Below, one piece after another: positions 7,064-7,605 of a stretch of 7,605 bases of DNA. Origin of the DNA: Nitrospirota bacterium (lineage in GTDB: Bacteria; Nitrospirota; Thermodesulfovibrionia; Thermodesulfovibrionales; Magnetobacteriaceae); NCBI GenBank assembly GCA_015233485.1, contig JADFXO010000186.1:1-7605 (forward strand), given 5' to 3'. Both the position numbers and the translations under genes were made by a program. The notes beneath the pieces are model-generated. The model saw nothing but the letters and a program-made list of their open reading frames with translations. It ran no database searches and had not been told where the DNA came from. Positions within the stretch are counted from its first letter, which is position 1; each line of letters starts with the position of its first letter.

Positions 7064-7504
7064 TTGACAACTCGTGTTCACACTTACACATCCGCGGCAC
7101 TTGGCGGCATTATTTACGCGATTACCGATTCGTGGCAGGCGGCAGTGTCAACCCTGATAGCGGGCGTGTTCATTGACATAGACCATATATTTGATTTTCT
7201 CATGTTTTCCGGAGAGAGGCTTACCATGCGTAATTTCACCTCATGGTGCGATGAGATGAAGTGGAACAAGATAACTCTTATATTTCACTCATACGAATTA
7301 TTTATTGTGTTGGGATTTATAGCATATTACAGCGGGTCTAAAACGGCCACAGGAATTTTATGCGGGGCAGTCTTTCACGTCCTCCTGGATCAAACAGGAA
7401 ATCTCAGGAAATCCAGGCTTTCACAGTGGTTTTATTTCCTGACTTATAGAATCATACAAGGATTTAAAAAAGACAACCTAAAGATTAAAGACGAAGGGGG
7501 ATAA
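7064..7504 (+). CDS. Small membrane protein, putative membrane-bound metal-dependent hydrolase (DUF457/YdjM-like)
   Basis: The product is 146 residues from the TTG, or 163 if the ATG at 7013 is used; numbering here follows the longer form. Hydrophobic segments lie near 27-54, 94-107, 113-125 and 138-148. Polar metal-ligand-like residues are embedded in or next to them: H23 in TRVHTYTS, DIDHIFD (55-61), FHSYE (91-95) and FHVLLDQTGN (121-130). This mix of an N-terminal His, a D-x-D-H at the end of a membrane helix, a later HS and H-x-x-x-D matches what I know of the YdjM/DUF457-like inner-membrane putative hydrolases, whose substrate is largely unknown. The tail is Lys-rich and probably cytoplasmic. 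The longer reading overlaps nothing and starts nine bases after the glycosyltransferase stop, so it is likely co-transcribed with the exporter. A role in glycan or lipid-carrier processing is conceivable, but only from position. The family call is moderate; an uncharacterised membrane protein is the safe minimum. Confidence 0.7.
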   Translation: MTTRVHTYTSAALGGIIYAITDSWQAAVSTLIAGVFIDIDHIFDFLMFSGERLTMRNFTSWCDEMKWNKITLIFHSYELFIVLGFIAYYSGSKTATGILCGAVFHVLLDQTGNLRKSRLSQWFYFLTYRIIQGFKKDNLKIKDEGG

Positions 7505-7513
7505 TCCCCCTTC
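7493..7513. repeat. Perfect 8-bp-stem hairpin overlapping the last stop codon
   Basis: GAAGGGGG (7493-7500) pairs with CCCCCTTC (7506-7513) around the loop ATAAT, which contains the TAA stop of the preceding gene. No T-run follows, so it is not a textbook intrinsic terminator, but it could act as an RNA 3'-end stabiliser or a Rho-assisted stop. Its core is the reverse complement of the core of the hairpin at 7559-7594. Confidence 0.7.
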
Positions 7514-7558
7514 ACCCCGTATTCCCGCACATGCTTTATCTATTACATTTGGGCTGCC

Positions 7559-7594
7559 GCCGCCAAGACGGGGGATTATCCCCCCGTTGGCGGC
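7559..7594. terminator. Long GC-rich hairpin, possible operon end
   Basis: GCCGCCAA (7559-7566) pairs with TTGGCGGC (7587-7594). After a two-base bulge (GA, 7567-7568), CGGGGG (7569-7574) pairs with CCCCCG (7581-7586), giving 14 base pairs around a six-base loop. The stem is strong, but TTCGGTACTTC follows rather than a T-run, and no T-run follows on the minus strand either. Termination is plausible from position (end of the operon), but a dispersed palindromic repeat is equally possible. Confidence 0.4.
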
Positions 7595-7605
7595 TTCGGT
7601 ACTTC

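Overview
The window looks like chromosomal DNA of a Gram-negative (two-membrane) bacterium of moderate GC content. The diderm assignment rests on an O-antigen-type Wzm/Wzt ABC exporter whose ATPase carries the extra C-terminal Wzt carbohydrate-binding domain, next to a large protein that begins with a heptosyltransferase-like (GT9) domain. The lineage cannot be fixed from the sequence. Frequent ATA isoleucine codons and a mid-range GC would be compatible with groups such as Nitrospirota or Deltaproteobacteria, but that is only a guess.

Layout. Bases 1-130 (minus strand) hold the first 43 codons of a gene running off the left edge, recognisable as the N-terminal domain of transcription termination factor Rho, with a good Shine-Dalgarno. 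Bases 131-856 are a long gap without a convincing gene. It holds a good sigma70-like promoter pointing left toward rho (568-596), a short 18-bp tandem repeat (402-446) and a C-rich tract. From 857 to 7504 four genes lie on the plus strand with gaps of only 9-18 bp: wzm (permease), wzt (ATPase plus glycan-recognition domain), a 1298-residue multidomain glycosyltransferase, and a small membrane protein resembling membrane-bound metal-dependent hydrolases. Two GC-rich hairpins that share a 15-base palindromic core, in opposite orientation, follow at 7493-7594.

How the genes work together. The likely story is assembly and export of a cell-surface polysaccharide. The big glycosyltransferase would add several sugars to a lipid-linked chain on the cytoplasmic face. 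Wzt would recognise the finished chain through its C-terminal domain and power its passage through Wzm. The most interesting object is the 1298-residue protein. It fuses a GT9 domain, a short helical linker, an intact GT2 domain, a degenerate methyltransferase-like domain, a second GT2-like domain that has lost its metal-binding aspartates, and a C-terminal Rossmann-like domain. This could be a single-chain glycan assembly and termination machine, although each function is inferred from motifs only.

Translation signals are uneven. The rho start and the inferred TTG start of the last gene have strong Shine-Dalgarno sequences. wzm, wzt and the glycosyltransferase have weak or none, and two of those three use non-ATG starts, which suggests translational coupling within the operon.
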